Assembly: GCA_020631735.1 (NCBI GenBank)
Contig: CM036168.1
Coordinates: 95,336,932 to 95,400,931, forward strand
DNA from: Saccharum officinarum
Lineage: Eukaryota; Streptophyta; Magnoliopsida; Poales; Poaceae
Direction: 5' to 3'
DNA length: 64,000 nt
Shown here: piece after piece, positions 33,207-46,693 of the stretch
Layout: each line of letters opens with the position of its first letter
How positions within the stretch are numbered: the stretch's first letter is position 1
Translations under genes and position numbers: made by a program
Notes under the pieces: generated by a model
What the model saw: the letters and a program-made list of their open reading frames with translations, nothing else
Database searches by the model: none
What the model was told of the DNA's origin: nothing

Positions 33207-36021
33207 ATTAAACAGAATGGTTCAGACATTCTCTTATCGGCAGCATATTACCTCTGGGTTGTGGGGTCATATGCCTTTTACTCTCATCATCATATGCAAA
33301 ATCAGGAGCAGTAGTATACATTGATCTTCCTGACTAGCCACCAGAGGCCCATATATAATTTTGGCAAGTACTACTATTGCAAGTTCTTTATCAAAAATAA
33401 AATATGAAAGAGAGCAGCAGACCCAACAATATAAATAGTGCAACGCAAGGCAAACAAATCCGCATGGCTTGCTTAGCCTGATCCCCAGATCTCTTTCCTT
33501 GTTGCATTCGCAACTCCATTTCCCTATCTGACGTACACCGACCTAACACACCAGATTATTCTATGGACCAAGGGGGAACTAAATTAAAAAGACCTCCTAT
33601 TTTGATTTGCAGTTTCAGCCTCATTTTGAGTCGTCAGTGCTATCTGAGTAGGGAAACCTCAAGCAAACGTACACGCACTAGTAGCCATGGTGGATGTGGT
33701 GTCGAGGAGCCTTGTTCGGCAGCAACAGCAACAGCAAACATGCAAGCACGAAAGCGCCCTTTGCCTCCCCCCTCCTGCTTTTCTGACGACTCCGTCCCCA
33801 ACAATGTGGCCTCCATGATTTCCCTCTTCCACCGACGAGAGCGACGCCGGCCTGCGCCCGTCTGCTTGGCTCCTTGTAGGAATCGACTAGCCGCGGCGAC
33901 GACCTAGAGGCGCCATGGATTGGTCAGGTCAGCCACTCCGATCCGATCCGGCTACGATCGCACGCACGCATCAAGGCGCTGTAGGCGTAAAGCAGCACGT
34001 ACGCACAAACACAAAAGCATGTGTGGAAGCATCGTCGCAAAAAGGAGTTTCAGTTTGATGAAAAGAGCTATATAGCCTGAGAACTGAGATGGATGCCTTT
34101 GTCCTCTGCGCAACAGGCAGGGTTATGTGGAGAAACGTTGGCGCACGACGCAGCAGCACCCGACGACGCTAGCTGCATCAGGTAGATTCATTCACCACGG
34201 CTCTGCGAAGAAATCTGGAGCAACAGTTGCCGTGCAGGTACCTAACAGCTCCGGTAACGTACGCTTCCACTCAGCAGAGATGTGTCGAACGAAGTTACTA
34301 CTAATCAACCGGGTTAATGCTTAATTATATAAAGGTAATTAAAGCTGATATGAGATTTGGCATTAAAACTTAACAAATGGGGCACCACACCACCAGATCT
34401 TTTTGTTGCTTTTCGTGTAATGCGCTGAAAATTCAGTCTAGCCTATCGCTTCGGACGCTGATAACAGCAACATGACAGGTGAATTGCCACTGTTAGAATC
34501 TAGACACCTTATGCGTATGAAAGCACAATCAGACAAGTGGCGCGGTGACGGTAGTAATAGAAAAATAATAATAATCAAAGAGCAGTTATCTTATACCTCA
34601 AATATCATTATCGGTTGAAGAACTGCATCCTATGATAAGCAAGCAAACAGTTACTACTAGTTTAGGAGACACAGCCGAAAAAGGATCAATTAATATTTTA
34701 AACCTATATATGGAGCAAGTCTTTAAAATTTGGGAAATTTTACGCGAGATATGTCAGTCAACTTTGGATGAGTTTTTTTGGAGGAAACTTTGGTTAAAAG
34801 GTGACAGTAAGAACAAAAAAGTAACACAAATAGAAAATAAAAAAAAGGAAAAAGGAATGAAGGGCTGCATGCAGCCTTGGCGACAAGTATCGAAACAAAT
34901 GTTCATGGATCCATACCATCAATCAATCAGCTATTAGACGTTATGCGCAAATGTCCTGTCAGTTCATGCAATAAAGTGATTTTTTTGGTGGGGATTTGCC
35001 ACCGATCGACCAAGCTAGGTGCTGTATTAGTGGAATCTGAATGCAAGTCCATGAAACCCCACTGATAGAATTTGGGTGACGCAATACGTGCTTTTACTCA
35101 ATGCATATCATAAGCACGGGTGCCCAATGATCCATGCATGCTGAAAAGGACATCGGAATACTAGTGTGTGCTTGCTTATATTTGAGGCCTGGATCCCATG
35201 ATCTACAGTTCAACAAATAAACTTTAATTCATCTCCAAATAGGTGACCTAAATTATTGTCTAAAGTTTAGTCAACCTCATAAAATTGTTATGTTATTTCA
35301 TTAGACCACACAATTGTGCTAAAATGATCTAAAATTTAGCAGCCAACTAAACATAGAACAATATATTGGTATATGTTTATATTTTCAAAGAAAGAGGCAA
35401 TAACTATGTAAATACAAACAATGGATGTGACTCTAAAGCCTGGCTTGGTAGAACTCCGGACGGCTCTGGCTTCGGTTCCTCTGTGCATTGTAGCGAGGAG
35501 TCTTCTTTCTCTTTTCTTTAAAAATGAACTAAGAGTCAATGATAAAACTATTATTTTTTTAGCTTCTCCACCTTCAGCTCCACTCCCTCCGTCCCAAAAA
35601 AAAGATGTCGTTTTAGCTATGAATTTTGGGTAGTTCAGGTCTTCGGGATCTCGGACGATCCAAAAAAGCTAGCACTAAAGTTTTCCATTCTTATCCGACA
35701 CTATATAGAGTGACACTTTTTTTTTGAAAGACGAGTAACCCTTTTATTCTAAAATGAGGGGCTCCTATTTTTTTATTCATTTATTCACACTTGCCAGGGA
35801 AAAAAACAAGTCTCAATCTACACCGTTTGGGTTTCATGCTCGTATATCGAGCCGTCCACACGCGAACAGCGCAATAGTTGAAACTGTTTCTTAATTCCTG
35901 ATGAATGTAGATCCTTGATCATTATATATTAGTTACCACAAGTTGAGTATATTTGAATTTTGAGCAAGTATTGGCAAGGGCGCTGCCTTTTCGTTCGGTA
36001 AGAAAAGCAGCATATATAGTA
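33207..36021. other. Intergenic, no gene recognised
   Basis: Mostly AT-rich. A 114-codon frame at 33563-33907 (+) and others at 34127-35065 have no known domain. A CTCCCTCCGTCCC word at 35583 is one end of a Stowaway-type element whose partner is not found. T-rich and A-rich runs are common near 35700-35800. Confidence 0.3.
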
Positions 36022-36143
36022 CCCATCTGTTTTAATTTATAAGCCGTTTCGGCTTTTCTAAATACATAGTTTTTATTATATATTTTAGACATATAGTATA
36101 TTTAGAAAAGCTAAAACGACTTATAATTTAGAATAGAGGTCGG
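36022..36143. mobile_element. Stowaway-like MITE with a long internal palindrome
   Basis: TA flanks (36020-36021, 36144-36145), ends CCCATCTGTTTTAATTTATAAG and CTTATAATTTAGAATAGAGG, and a near-perfect foldback of GGCTTTTCTAAATA with TATTTAGAAAAGCT. Related to the element at 59608-59711. Confidence 0.75.
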
Positions 36144-36518
36144 TATGTTGCAAGGCGAAAAGCTGATATATAGGAATATATGATACAAATATCATTGCCA
36201 TAATACCCGGAACATCACTCTTTCTCCACAGAAATTAAAGCATAAGAAAATACAAGTTAAATATACTACTAGATACATCATATATATTACAAAAAGGTAG
36301 CAAAAAAGGGGCACAGAACAAAATTATTCCAGTCCTTTCACTCTGCAACGCAGCTGCAGCCTCTCTCAATCATCCGACCCTAGCTAATCATGCAACGTCA
36401 GTAGACACAAATCGTTTCAGGGGACACATGACAAGACAGTTAGCACTTGGACACCGCCGCTTCCATGTTCCATCCAGGTAGCTATGCGCGCGCTCAGCTT
36501 AGCACTAGCCATGCTGCA

Positions 36519-38350
36519 TCAAACTGCACCAGCAGCTCCGTGTCCATGGGAGGATGACTTCACCACCCCATTGGCCTTCCTGCACTCCGAGTCATCTCCA
36601 ACACCAGCGGCGGCGATCTCCTTGATGAAGACGGCGTCGTCGTAGATCATTCCTCCGTTGGCTTTGGATGCCACGGGCAGCTCCATGGCCTCTTCCTCCT
36701 CCTTCTCCTGGGTTTCCTTGTGCTTGCCCCAGAGCACCGAGTAAAGCCCGATCACGATCAGGACGGCGCCGAGGACGCCGCCTAGGAATATCTTCTCGGC
36801 GAGGATGAAGGAGCCCATGACGGCCACGATGATCATCATCAGCGGGCTGAACGCCGACGCGAACACCGGCCCGGTCTTCTGGATCACTAGGCCTTGCACG
36901 TAGTACGCTATGCTCGACGTCACAATGCCCTGAACGAAACATGCACTTCATCGATCAGGCACTGAGGCACCACAATTATATATTTATATATATACGGTGG
37001 CCAATCGGAGTCGGAGATGACTTACGGCGTATGCGGCGGCGAGGAGGTTCATGTCGAAGCCGATGGTCCAGACGGAGGGGCGGTGCTCCATGGCGAAGGT
37101 GACGACGATGGCCTGCAGGGTGCCGACGAAGCAGATGAGGGTGGTGAGGGAGAGCGGCGCCGCGTACTGCTTCAGGGTGTGCGCCTGGAGGATGAAGAGG
37201 GAGGCCCAGGCGAGGGTGGCGATGATGACGAAGAGCGAGCCCAGGAACCACTCCCTGCTGCTGGGGTCGATGGCGGCGGCGACGGCGGGCGCCTCGGCGC
37301 CGTGGCCGTGCGCGTGGCCGTGGCTGGTCCACGCCATCTTCATCAGCGGGCCCTTGTACAGCGTCATCATCATCGCGCCGGCCACGGTCACCAGCGTCCC
37401 GGCCACCTTCGCCTGGCACCTCACCTTCTTCAGGTCCACCTTCTCCATCCTGCACACGGAAGAATGTTAGAGGTGTGCTCCCCAATAATTAAGCAGCTAC
37501 GTACTCTGTTTTGCATCCATCGCATTCTCGATGGATCGATCGATCAGGTGATGTACCAATACCATACCTGAAAATCACGGCCATCACGAAGGTCATGGCA
37601 GGAAGGATGTTGCTCATGGCGCACGCGAAGGTCGGTCCGGTGAACTTGAGACCGGCGTAGTAGAAGTTCTGGTCTATCACAGGCCTGTAATGTAATTAAC
37701 AACATGAACAAGCAGGTTAATTACGTAATTATTTCCATTAGTGCTCTAGAAAAGCTGACTGACAATTATTTCGTGAATTCTATTAGTGCTTCAGAAAAGC
37801 CTGGGATTAGTGCTTCAGACAGTACAGTGCTAAACACCTTTTGTTGTTAATTGGGAGAGAAATAGAATCTCTGCAAATGGATATATATTGGAGCCTCCCC
37901 GCCTATATCTTTTTCTCCCCTTTAATTAAAGAAATTAAGTTCGGTGCGCAAAATGACACGAGGCACAAAGTTTCTTTGTGCGCACTAACCCGAGCAGTGC
38001 CAGTACGAAGATCTGGAGGAAGACCGACCACGTCATCTTGGGCCTCACCTTCCTGCATGCCACATTATTTCCAATCAAGAGAATTTCAGTATGCATGCGT
38101 GGTGGTGATTAACATTATTAACCAGCATGCAGATAGATTAGCTACGACGTACGTACCTCTCCAGGATGAGAGCAAATGGTGCAATAGAGATGGTGGCGAA
38201 GGCGTGGCGGTAGACGACGAGCACGTAGTGGCTCATGCCGTGGTTGAGGGACACCTTGGTGATGACGTTCATGCCGGCGTAGCCGAACTGCAGGGAGGTC
38301 ATGGCGATGTAAGGCTTGGCCTTCTCGAAGAAATCACCGTAGCAGCCCAT
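36519..38350 (-). CDS. WAT1-related EamA-family membrane transporter (nodulin MtN21/UMAMIT type)
   Basis: Five exons on the minus strand, 38350-38157, 38052-37990, 37684-37568, 37449-37026 and 36929-36519, all GT/AG, give 402 residues, the usual length for the family. The start MGCYGDFFEKAKPYIAM is followed by LQFGYAGMNVITK and the first EamA half; the second half holds SLFVIIATLAWASLFILQ, PLSLTTLICFVGTLQ and SSIAYYVQGLVIQKTGPVF. About ten membrane helices are expected. A histidine-rich loop (HGHAHGHG) separates the halves and the C-terminal tail is acidic and cytosolic in type (KEEEEAMELP). Family members move amino acids, or auxin in the case of Arabidopsis WAT1, at the plasma membrane or tonoplast; the substrate here is not known. 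No defects are seen. Confidence 0.93.
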
Positions 38351-38508
38351 GGCGATAATGGTATAGTCGTCACTAGCTAGGGTAATACAACAAGCTTGAT
38401 TGCAAGCTTGGCGATCGATCGATCAGCTGCAGATCAGTAGCGAGTAAGGTGCTAGAGAACTCAAGGGGCAAGACAAGGCCTGAAGGAAATGTGCTGGGGG
38501 ACTGCTCT

Positions 38509-38516
38509 ATTTATAT
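38509..38516 (-). promoter_or_regulatory. TATA box of the WAT1-related gene
   Basis: TATAAATA on the minus strand lies 159-166 bases upstream of the start codon at 38350, which would place the transcript start near 38480 with a leader of about 130 bases. Confidence 0.6.
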
Positions 38517-38582
38517 GCCCGTGGTAGGGGCATCTCGGTCATTTGGAGCTCAATATATCCGGGCTGGGGAGAGTAAAGCGCA

Positions 38583-38872
38583 TCTTCGAGAGGCTCTCCG
38601 TATCCTTCTTAAATGTTAAGAATAGAGATATTGGTGAAAAACTACTCTCCAACAGCTTTTCTAAATGATCATCCAAATATAACTATCCTCTATTCTGGAT
38701 TTTTCGCTAGCCAAAAATAAAAGACAAGAATGGCTCTCTAGAGTACGCATGAGATATAAAAAAACTATTGGAGAGTAAAAAGATATAGAAAACAATTTTT
38801 ATATAAATGACTTTTCAAATGATGATTTAATTAGAAAGTGAGATTTAGAAATGTTATTGAGATGCTCTAAGG
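38583..38872 (-). repeat. Dispersed repeat (AGAGGCTCTCC family), copy A
   Basis: Begins CGAGAGGCTCTCCGTATCC and ends GAGATGCTCTAAG. Shared phrases such as CTGGATTTTTCGCTAG, GGCTCTCTAGAGT and ACTCTCCAACAGC appear in reverse complement in the two copies at 54466-55013. Non-coding, moderately diverged, and just upstream of the WAT1 promoter. Confidence 0.75.
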
Positions 38873-41324
38873 CCGTAGGCTGTACCCATCCATGCTGGAA
38901 CCCGTTTGTGCGCAGACGTCGGCTATTCTCCGCGAGTGGGCAACTGGGCATCGTGGGTGGCAGGGCCAGGGCGGGCACCACCCGTCTCCCGTCTTGTATT
39001 GAGTTGCAGCTGATCCGATCCGGTGAGAGCCTAGCTCTTGCTGAAGCAAACAACGACACGAGATGTCGACGCCTTCTCGGGTTGGGATAGACTTTAGTAG
39101 GCTAGCTGTAGCACCATATCTCAGCGAGCAAATCCAGTGGCAAACCATCAAAATTTCGTCAGATTTGAGTGGTTATTGTACACATTTTTTCTCGACGACC
39201 GTGCCACGGGGTACGTTTTTCATTAAGAGGTAGTAGATGAAGCAAACAAACACATACAAATACAGCAATATATAGGGGATTACTGTCACGGGAAAAAAGA
39301 AGAAACAGGAGCTGCATAGACATAAACGCTAAGGCACAGCAGTACCTGCCTAACAAACCTGCACCCAGCATACCTCACCTCAGTTCTCCTAGCTATCGCC
39401 TTTGATCAATGAGCGACCTGAGGTGGCAGACAGAAGCAATCATCCGATGCTACAGATCATAGTGAGTCCACAGGAAACCAGGCATCCATGATCAGATGTG
39501 CAAACTCGATCGTAGCCGAATGCATGTTTGCCTAGCTATAATGTTTCGATTGTGGTTGCCAAATTCAGTAGTACTGATTGGCGATAAGATAGATAGATAT
39601 AGCTACATGTCAGTATCTGCCGAAACATGCATGCACCACCATTCATGCTGTTTTTGAACTTCTCAGCGCTCAAGCAGGACTCGATCAATCGCGTCAGATT
39701 CAATCAAAATTCTTCCGCGGCTAATGCGTGATCGCAAATATCACTAAATTAGCCAGACATCTATAGAAGTTTTGTCAATATTGAACAAGAAGTTTTTTTT
39801 TTCTGATAAAGTACTTTGAGTAAAGCTGCACCCCAATTTCCATGGAGTGTCATTGTCGAGCTTCTAAAGGAAAGAGCATTACAATATTCCAGGGCGCTAG
39901 CTCCCTCTTATATGCTGAACATATGTATGCGTGGAGTTCACTGCTGTCGAGCACTACGACAAATGCTGTTTTTCTTTTTTTTTATATATATATATATAAA
40001 CGACGCAACCGTCACCACAACAAGGAAATACTAATACAGTACAGGAGGATACAACAATGCAACGCGAGCGGCTGCGGAAAGCTACATCCTCCGGCCATTC
40101 TTCAAGCACAACCGACCCAGAGGCAGACCTGAGTGCGATCTATGATATGGACGTATTGTTCTCTTTTAGTACCGGATTTGATGGTGTTTATGTAGAGGTC
40201 TCCTCAGAGCTAAAAATACAAGCTTTCCCTTGATCTCTGTCCCTCTTCATTTTTCTTGGCATTCGAGTTTTCCATTAGAAAAAGAAAAGCTAAAAATACA
40301 AGCTTTTCATTTCCTTGCATAGTGAACTTGGTTTTTTTTGGAAAGGAACATAGTAAACTTGTTTTGACTAGTGTTACTGCAAGAATGAGTTTGGGGTGAT
40401 GTGCAACATCACAATAACAACTGACATTGGAACGACTAACTCAGACGCTAACTACTACTAACACTAACATTAATCTTTACTGATCAGTTGCTGCTTGTTT
40501 CTTTGCTAGAGGAATCATGAAGACTAGATAAGATCATCTAGCAAAGATCTTATGGTAGACACGACCTAGGCTGCCGATCTGTGGCCTAGGCTGCTTGAGC
40601 AACTGGCACAGAGGGGAGGGCAGGCGAGCTCATCTAGGAGCTAGACACGACCTAGGCTGCCGATCTGTGGCCACCACGACACCACCGGTGGCCACAAAGG
40701 AACAGTTGCTGGAGCTCTAAATCCGGTGATAACAAGACTAGATAAGATCATGGTGGCTTGGAATCCAATAGCGCGCTTCGTAGGCCACCAAAGCCTCTCA
40801 TTGTAGCACCAAATTAAATTCAAGGGAAAAGAGAGAAAACCCGTACCCTTATGCATTGTTCTCAGGCGACCGGAGGGGCAACTCACCTCTCCGCCATAAA
40901 AGCTCTTCGTCCACCACCTCCATTCGCCCCACCATCAGGTTTTGTTGTTGTTTTTCCATTTGATTGGACAATGGGTGCTATTCACTTGGCCATGTGTCTC
41001 ATCTTCCCACATAAAGTAAATCTTGCAACATGACAACATGACAATGGGCGCTATTCACTTCACTTAATCAGATTTTGTATTTTTCGCTCATTATTGCAAC
41101 CAGAGAAAGTAGGGGAGGAAGAGAAATAAAACATGGGTGAAAGCCAAGAACAGATCGAGGTGCATGCATGTTTGGAGTTCCAGAATTACGTCAAGCTAGC
41201 AGCCCGAGCGTTTACCTTTCGCTTTTGCTGCATGCTTGTGCGGTCTGTGCCCTTTTGCATGCACTTTTTGCTTTATTTGTAAATGGGAGAGGAGAAGATG
41301 CATTTGACTTGAAACTTGAATATA
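38873..41324. other. Intergenic, no gene recognised
   Basis: No supported gene. Visible details are a poly(T)/(TA) run at 39967-40000, a 26-bp direct repeat CGACCTAGGCTGCCGATCTG at 40563 and 40649, and a repeated GCTAAAAATACAAGCTTT (40211 and 40289). Short frames on both strands lack known domains. Confidence 0.3.
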
Positions 41325-41326
41325 TA

Positions 41327-41584
41327 CTCCCTCCAGGTCGGTAAAAGAAGTCATTTTGAATAATGTTTGAATCAAACATTGGGAATATAAATCATGAATA
41401 TCTTTTAAGTTGTTGAGTTTGGAAATATGAAAACCATATGAATAGATTTGTCTTGAAATATACCTTCATAAAAGTATACATATATCACTTTTAAATAAAT
41501 ATTTTTATAGAAAAATAAAGTCAAAGTTATGCTTTGGAGACCGTGTCGTTGTCTAAATCGATTTCTTTAACAACCTGGAGGGAG
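41327..41584. mobile_element. Stowaway MITE
   Basis: Ends CTCCCTCCAGGTCGGTAAA and TTAACAACCTGGAGGGAG are inverted repeats, with TA on both sides (41325-41326, 41585-41586). 258 bp, AT-rich, non-coding. Confidence 0.9.
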
Positions 41585-41812
41585 TATACGGTAGTCTATA
41601 AGATCATGGAATTGACGGTGCTAGTTCTCCCCTTGCGAAGGGAGCTTAAATGCAGTACCTGATATTTAGATGACATGTTATACTTCTTCCGGTCAAAAAA
41701 TATTTTACACATTTTACTTTACGTAGTCTTTAGTGCACATGTTTGACCAATATTTTTTCTAAAATATATTTGCGAACACAAGGTTGACAAGTACTCTTAT
41801 ATGTTTGTTTTA

Positions 41813-43649
41813 TGATGAGTAATTGTCGATGTGATCCACGAAGTAGGTTGAGTGGTGACTAACCCTGCCATGGCGAAAGTTATGTGTGCGACATGTCTCT
41901 TGGCTTGTGTTGTGCAGGTGTGGAGCTCGGAGGCGGTGGTCGACAGCGAGGTGAAGGTCAAGGAGGACGTGCCGTGCCGACGGACCGGGAGCGGTGAAGA
42001 ACGAACATGAGGCTTGGACCGAGGGACCTAGAGGCTGGGTGACTAGCCGCGGTGGCTGACACTTGGGACATCGATAAGTGCAAGAAGACATGGGAGTGAC
42101 GGTGTTGACCGAGTCAAGATGATGGACGTGCGGGTCGAGCGAGGCTCAGAGGACTTGGCGTGCCGGCCGGTCGAGGACGGCGGTGACACATGTCGAGCGG
42201 CGGGGGATGTGTACGGAGTACGCTACTCGCGAGCGGGTTTGGTGGTTTGGGCCTCAAAACCATCGGTGGCGGGTTTACGGGTTTGGGCCTCAAAACCCAG
42301 GCGGAGGTTCCGAGGAGGAACGGACAGTACGTGGCGGCATCAGGGAGTTCGCGTCGAGGCAAAGCTACCGGTGAGGAGGCGCGGTGGCCATCGGATGAAG
42401 ATGACACCAGATTGGACCATAACGCCTTTGGACTAAGTGGTTTGACTCAATTGTATCCATGGGCAAATCGGAAATTGTGTAATAATCTTGTTAAATAGGA
42501 TGAGGGAGCCCCCATCTCTCTCACCTCCATTTTTATTTTCTCCTTTAGGGTTTCTCCTCCCCTTAGGTGCTTGTGAGAGAGAGGTCCACAATTTGAGAGA
42601 ATTGTGTAAGAACTTGAGAGATTGCTGCGGGAATGGTGGTCCTAACCACCTCGCGTCCTCCGAGATTCGTTTTGTGAAGATTGTGCCTTGTGTTCATCTT
42701 GTTCTTCACGAGTTCGTCTTTGCCCCTTTTCTTTGGAGGCTTGATTCTTCGTTTGAGACCGATTTGATTCGTTTCTTTTGTGTTGGGTTGATCTATGACG
42801 TGAGTTGAGTCTTTCCACCGAAGGAATTCAATCAATTCCTCACGAGATCACAGATCGGGTCAAATCATGGTCTAGGGTTTAAAAACCGGTGTTTTTACTT
42901 CCCCTTCGATTTTTCTGGTGATTTGCTTGGTCTTAGACGATGATCTTCTAGAAGTAGCCAACCATCTCCGTATTGATCCTCTCTGCAAAGTTTTAAGTGA
43001 TTCCGAGGTGTTTTGATCGAGTTTTGGGCTTGAAATCGATTTTTCCCGAAAGCAGCTCGTAAATACCAGACGTGTCCGATATTTCCAACTTTTGAGTTTT
43101 GAGCTCAAATTTTGTGGAGACCTTTCCAATGGTGTCTAGAGACTATGGTTAAAATTTCATGATTTTTGGTACCATTTGCTAGGGTTTTCGATTTTTCTCC
43201 TAAAGTCGTTTTGTGTTGTTCAGCATACCGGACGTGTTCGGTATTGCTGACAGCACTCGGTTCAGCAGCCGTTTCTTCCGCGGTTTGTGCGTTTGAGCTC
43301 CGTTTTACGTTCCGTCTGTTGCGTTAGACTTCTATCGTTCCATAAACCTTATCTAGGTGCTCTTGTCACCAGTTGCCTTGGGTATCCGAGATTTGAGACC
43401 TTGCTTCTTTTCTATAGAAGTGGAGTGTCTCGATTTCTTGTCTTTTGGTTTGATGCGCTCTCTATCTTTGTTCCGCTTGCTTTATGGTGATCCGCTGTGT
43501 TCCGAGGGAACATTCACCCTTCTCTAGGGTCGTGGTCATTACAGTGTTTGTGTTTGCTTCTTAGGTTTGAGTTTGGGACAGAGGCCAAATATTTGGAAAG
43601 AAATTTAAGGCTCCCATTCACCCCCTCTGGTCACCATTTTCGGTCCTTC
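41813..43649 (+). mobile_element. LTR-like sequence, probably copia type, solo or truncated
   Basis: The right part is written like a grass copia LTR and its junction: GGGTTTCTCCTCCCC, TTGTGAGAGAGAGG, AGGAATTCAATCAATTCCTC, two CCGGACGTGTTCGGTATT-type words, and the end GCTCCCATTCACCCCCTCTG then GGTCCTTCA. No primer site or gag follows. The left limit is uncertain (a TGATGAGTAATTG at 41813 or TGTTGACCGAG at 42102), and no target duplication was found. A 28-bp phrase GGTTTGGGCCTCAAAACC is repeated at 42245 and 42281. Frames inside are not convincing genes. Confidence 0.5.
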
Positions 43650-43809
43650 AATATTTTTAAAATATTTTAAACATAAAAAATTTTACAAGTATTTTGAATA
43701 GAAATCTATACATATAATATTTAAGTTTCTAAACTAAATAATGTAAAATAGTTATTGATGTTTGATTGTTTATATTTAAGATTTAACCAAGCTTATCCTA
43801 TAAATGACA

Positions 43810-45530
43810 TGTTTCATGATCTTAGGAGTACTAGGTAGCACGTATGTGCGCTATTATTGTGTATGTGTTCCTTTTTTTCCCTTTCTAGCAAGTGTGTGTT
43901 GTTCTGAATTTTGACAAGCCAGATGGACTTATTCGATCGGGAATATAGTCTATTTTTCATTAATAAGAGAGAATTACACGACGTAGTTATGAGAGAACCT
44001 TCATAGCACACATTACAAACCACCAAACTAGTGGTGAGTGACATAGAGTAGAAACTAAGAACAACAAAAAAAAGGATACAAAAGATGGTGACTGCCCACG
44101 ACATCTAAAACCAACGAACTGAGCTTGTAAGAAAAAGGATACAATATCGCAATGGTCGCCTACACAGAAGACCGTCCAGCAGCAACGGCTGCAAAGCATC
44201 CGCCAATGAACAAAACGGCGGCAAAGCATCCGCCAACGAACCAACTAGCAGCCAAGCATCCGCCGTGGAAGAAGCAAAGACACCCACTATGACAAAGCAT
44301 CCGTAGCGGGGGAAGGGCCAGGTCACTCTCGGCAGCAAAGCATCTGCCAGAGAGGAGGCCAACAACAATGGCGGCAAAGCATCCGCCAACAAACCAAACG
44401 GCGGCAAAGCCCAACGAACCAACCAACGGCCAAGCATCCGCCGGGGATAAACAGCTGCGGCAAATCATCCATTTGGATATCCATGACAACAAACCGAGCA
44501 AGGTCAACAACTGTAGGATAGACCAATGCGAGTGGAAATGAAGCGCAACAGGCACAGTGAGGGACTCCTCAAGGAACCGGTGACAGGAACTAGGCCGATT
44601 CTTCAGCGACGCCTTCAGGACGGGGAGGACGCCCATGGCAGTGACATGGACGTCGTCGCCGCTGGCCTTAGAGGCCTTTAAGGCAGGGCTTTCGCCCAGA
44701 AACCGGCGTTGGTGACACAGGAGCATGGGGCTCGGCGAACAACGCCTCCAGGGAGGTATGTGGCGCCAAAGGCGTCACCGTCGTCCGCCTGGCCACCACC
44801 GGACCGAGCTTTCGCCCAGAGCTCCATGCATCTAGAGGCACCACCCCCACGAGGCGCAGGAACTGATGGGTGCCACGGCACCTAGGCGCAGACCCGAGGA
44901 GGGTGGACAGCCGCAAGAAAGGGACCGGCCGTGGCACTAGCGGCTGGACGCCGCCTCCGCGTGCCATGCACCGCTTCCGCGCACGCTACCCCCCGTGCCA
45001 GGCACCCCCGCTCGCCTGCCGCGCCGTACACCAGAGTTGGAGTAGACGCCGTGCCCCTAGCCGCTGCAAAAGGGTAGATCCGGGGCGGAGAGGGACAGAT
45101 CTGACCTTGGGTGGCCCGGATCCACCCCGATGGTCGGCCGGTTCGACGAAGGAGGTAGGCGCCGGAGATGGGGGAGAAGCGCATTGCCACCAGCCGCAAG
45201 GCTGTAGATCCAGGGCGGAGGATGGCAGATCCGGCCATGGGAGGCCCGGATCCGCCCTGTTGGCTGAGTAGTTCACCGGAGGAGCAAGGTGTCGGGGATG
45301 GAGGTGGGGGGAGGAGGAGGGAGAGTGGATGGGAGAGGAAGCTACAGTAGGCTGCTGTTTTTAGCGTCGCCGCAGGCCGCGGCCACCGCTTGCCGGCGAG
45401 CAGCGGTAGCGGCCGGAGGGGGTGCCAGGAAGTGGGGTTCTCGCGGTGGGTGGCGGGTCGCCCCCCCGAGTCGCCTCGCGAGGATGACGCGGGGTAATTC
45501 GAGCAAGTGGGATTAACAACACGAGCAAAC
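43810..45530 (-). mobile_element. Unclassified GC-rich transposable element (minus-strand polarity)
   Basis: The region contains repeated GCAAAGCATCCGCC words (44190-44450), a roughly 130-bp direct duplication starting near GTAGATCCGGGGCGGAG (45073) and GTAGATCCAGGGCGGAG (45205), and, at the other end, non-coding sequence with AATGAAAAATAGACTATATT on the minus strand. A related copy in opposite orientation lies at 56355-56665. Long frames (for example 45532-44882) are open because of GC bias and have no known domain. Probably a non-autonomous element; class not determined. Confidence 0.4.
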
Positions 45531-46693
45531 AACTTTAGGGTTCTTGGTATCTTATTTTGCGTATATATGAATTATGATGATCCGGAGTAGAACTATAGAA
45601 TCATAGAGATTACGGCGTATCCGGAACGACAAAAGACACTACTGCTGGTTGCGTCACGAATTAACTAAAGTCGATCCGGCAAAACAGACACAGGTCCGCC
45701 AGTCTCTTTCTAGCCGCGTAAGTAGACAAGAATTAGTAGCAGCTTATAATCGAGTGTGGATTGGAACGCACCAGGAGGTTAGCAAGTGGCCAATGACGCC
45801 CTGATTGGGATTTTAATTACATTAGAGGCCAGGACAAGGATCGGTCGAATAGCCACTCACTAAAGCCGGTTGCTTGCTTAATGCAATCTCGTCTCGCGAT
45901 GCTCCTCAAACTCCTCTCTCTCGTGTTGTATACCATCACTTTGGCCTTCGTTCCTATCGCCAGCAATAAGATCGAACATGCAGTATATAGTAAAGCCATT
46001 CCCTGAGAAAGCATTACCGGCCAGGATCCCATTATTGCGTCGGTCTATTCATGCATGCTGCATGCACATGCTAGATTTGCTGTTAATATTAGTGGCTTAG
46101 AGCAGGCAGCAGAGACCCAACGGATCGGATTCACTCGTTCACTACGCGAAGGCCAGGGACAGAGGGGAACAGAGACTCACGAGGACCTGAGGACGGATCA
46201 GAGTCACGCACTGGTGCTGGTGCAGCGACGAGACAGAGACAGAGTTGCTGTGGGCCTGTGGCCGGTGGATGCATTGCTAGTTCCAAGGGATCAATCACGT
46301 TGGGTAGGCACGTTCCAGTTTGATGGGCTTAAATTGGACTGGGGAGTTGGCCCAACCATATTACCCTATTCAGTTTGCTTCTCCCTCTCAACAAATCAAT
46401 TCTTAGAGTTATCTTAAATTATTTTTTTAAATTTGACTAAATTTACAGAAAAAGATTATTAGATAAAATTAGTATCATTACATATATTTTTATAATGTGT
46501 TCATTTGGTGTCATAAATATTATTGTTTTTCTATAAATTTTTATCAAACTTAAAAATATAACCTAAGTACAAAATAATTTATTCAGGACCGATGGACTAA
46601 CAAGAAATCCTTGCATCCTTCACCAACTTCATTGAAAGCACGATAATCCAGCTAACCAGCATCAGTCGCAAGCCAAAGCCAATCCACTTCGCC
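45531..46693. other. Intergenic, no gene recognised
   Basis: A frame at 46055-46417 has no known domain. The part 46400-46600 is AT-rich with words like AAATTTGACTAAATTTA seen in Stowaway interiors and is likely a decayed copy. It directly precedes the P450 pseudogene. Confidence 0.3.

Noticed and set aside
44160..45532. Long minus-strand frames of 188 and 216 codons
   Set aside because: They cross the repeated GCAAAGCATCCGCC words and a GC-rich duplication; composition explains their length and no domain is seen.
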